Shown here: positions 5,744-5,875 of the stretch, piece by piece
Numbering within the stretch: position 1 is the stretch's first letter
Layout: each line of letters opens with the position of its first letter
NCBI GenBank assembly: GCA_022447485.1
Contig: JAKVCH010000214.1
Span: 1 to 5,875, forward strand
Reading direction: 5' to 3'
From: Polyangiaceae bacterium
Lineage (GTDB): Bacteria > Myxococcota_A > Polyangia > Polyangiales > Polyangiaceae
Length of the DNA: 5,875 nt
Notes under the pieces: generated by a model
Databases searched by the model: none
Told to the model about the DNA's origin: nothing
What the model saw: only the letters and a program-made list of their open reading frames with translations
Made by a program: the position numbers and the translations under genes

Positions 5744-5875
5744 ATGAAATTCCTGTGGCTTTTAAGCATAGCGCTTGACGACGCCCAAGAAGAACGGCAG
5801 GGTTTTTTAACTGGACTACTTCTGGCAGGGTCCAGTCGGGAGTCAGGCTTAATCGAGGAATGTGGAAGGACTATT
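5744..5875 (+). CDS. Probable start of a downstream gene (C-terminus outside window)
   Basis: ATG 5744 begins a frame open to the window edge (44 codons): MKFLWLLSIALDDAQEE, then QGFLTGLLLAGSSRESGL and a Cys at residue 40. The hydrophobic-then-amphipathic pattern looks like real protein, unlike the opposite-strand frame here, which is Ser/Arg/Pro-rich. The stretch LLLAGSSRESGL resembles the segment around the catalytic Glu in lysozyme-like and SLT-type transglycosylases (hydrophobic helix, then [S]-R-E-S), which would make Glu33 catalytic; with only 44 residues this is a guess. The start is uncertain: ATG 5684 is in frame upstream, and neither has a clear Shine-Dalgarno. TATAAG at 5735-5740 resembles a -10 box but is only 3 bp before ATG 5744. 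Confidence 0.45.
   Translation, partial: MKFLWLLSIALDDAQEERQGFLTGLLLAGSSRESGLIEECGRTI

Noticed and set aside
5810..5836. Inverted repeat ACTGGAC, 13-nt spacer, GTCCAGT
   Set aside because: It lies within the probable coding start of the edge gene and has a long spacer; it is likely chance.
5709..5875. Minus-strand open frame entering from the right edge
   Set aside because: It is Ser/Arg/Pro-rich with no recognisable pattern, typical of the complement of a coding frame; the plus frame looks like the real one.

Overview
The window holds one partial gene on the minus strand, a two-gene operon on the plus strand, and the probable start of another plus-strand gene running off the right edge. 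The organism is a Gram-negative bacterium: two proteins are outer-membrane beta-barrel porins with Sec signal peptides and C-terminal Tyr-Trp and Trp-Trp ends. The very Cys-rich secreted protein and the style of the barrels recall Myxococcota/Bradymonadota-like (former deltaproteobacterial) lineages. That placement is an inference from protein style, as no marker gene is present. No mobile element, CRISPR array, tRNA or rRNA was seen.

Layout. Positions 1-1220 (minus) carry the N-terminal 406 codons of a secreted, Cys-rich protein, probably a lipoprotein, containing an internal duplicated module; its C-terminus lies outside the window. Positions 1221-1855 are a divergent intergenic region with several short inverted repeats and no convincing gene. 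Positions 1856-3823 and 3908-5419 (plus) encode two paralogous porin-like proteins (655 and 503 aa), closed by a strong intrinsic terminator at 5441-5470. Positions 5473-5743 hold a perfect hairpin and a weak small ORF. A probable new gene starts at 5744.

How the genes relate. The two barrels (about 450 residues each) share motifs in the same order from FHGYF to the end, so they arose by duplication. Both have a 22-residue signal peptide ending A-[Y/F]-A before Gln and a similar Gly/Pro linker before the barrel. The first also carries an extra acidic Pro/Ala/Glu/Asp-rich segment of about 140 residues. Three separate exact or near-exact 15-bp tandem duplications in it show growth by slippage. 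The operon junction holds another tandem duplication, of 17 bp, spanning the first gene's stop codon. The likely role is diffusion or uptake of small solutes across the outer membrane; the substrate is unknown. The LamB-like ends (DFHGY near the start, WW at the C-terminus) suggest comparison with sugar porins but do not prove it.
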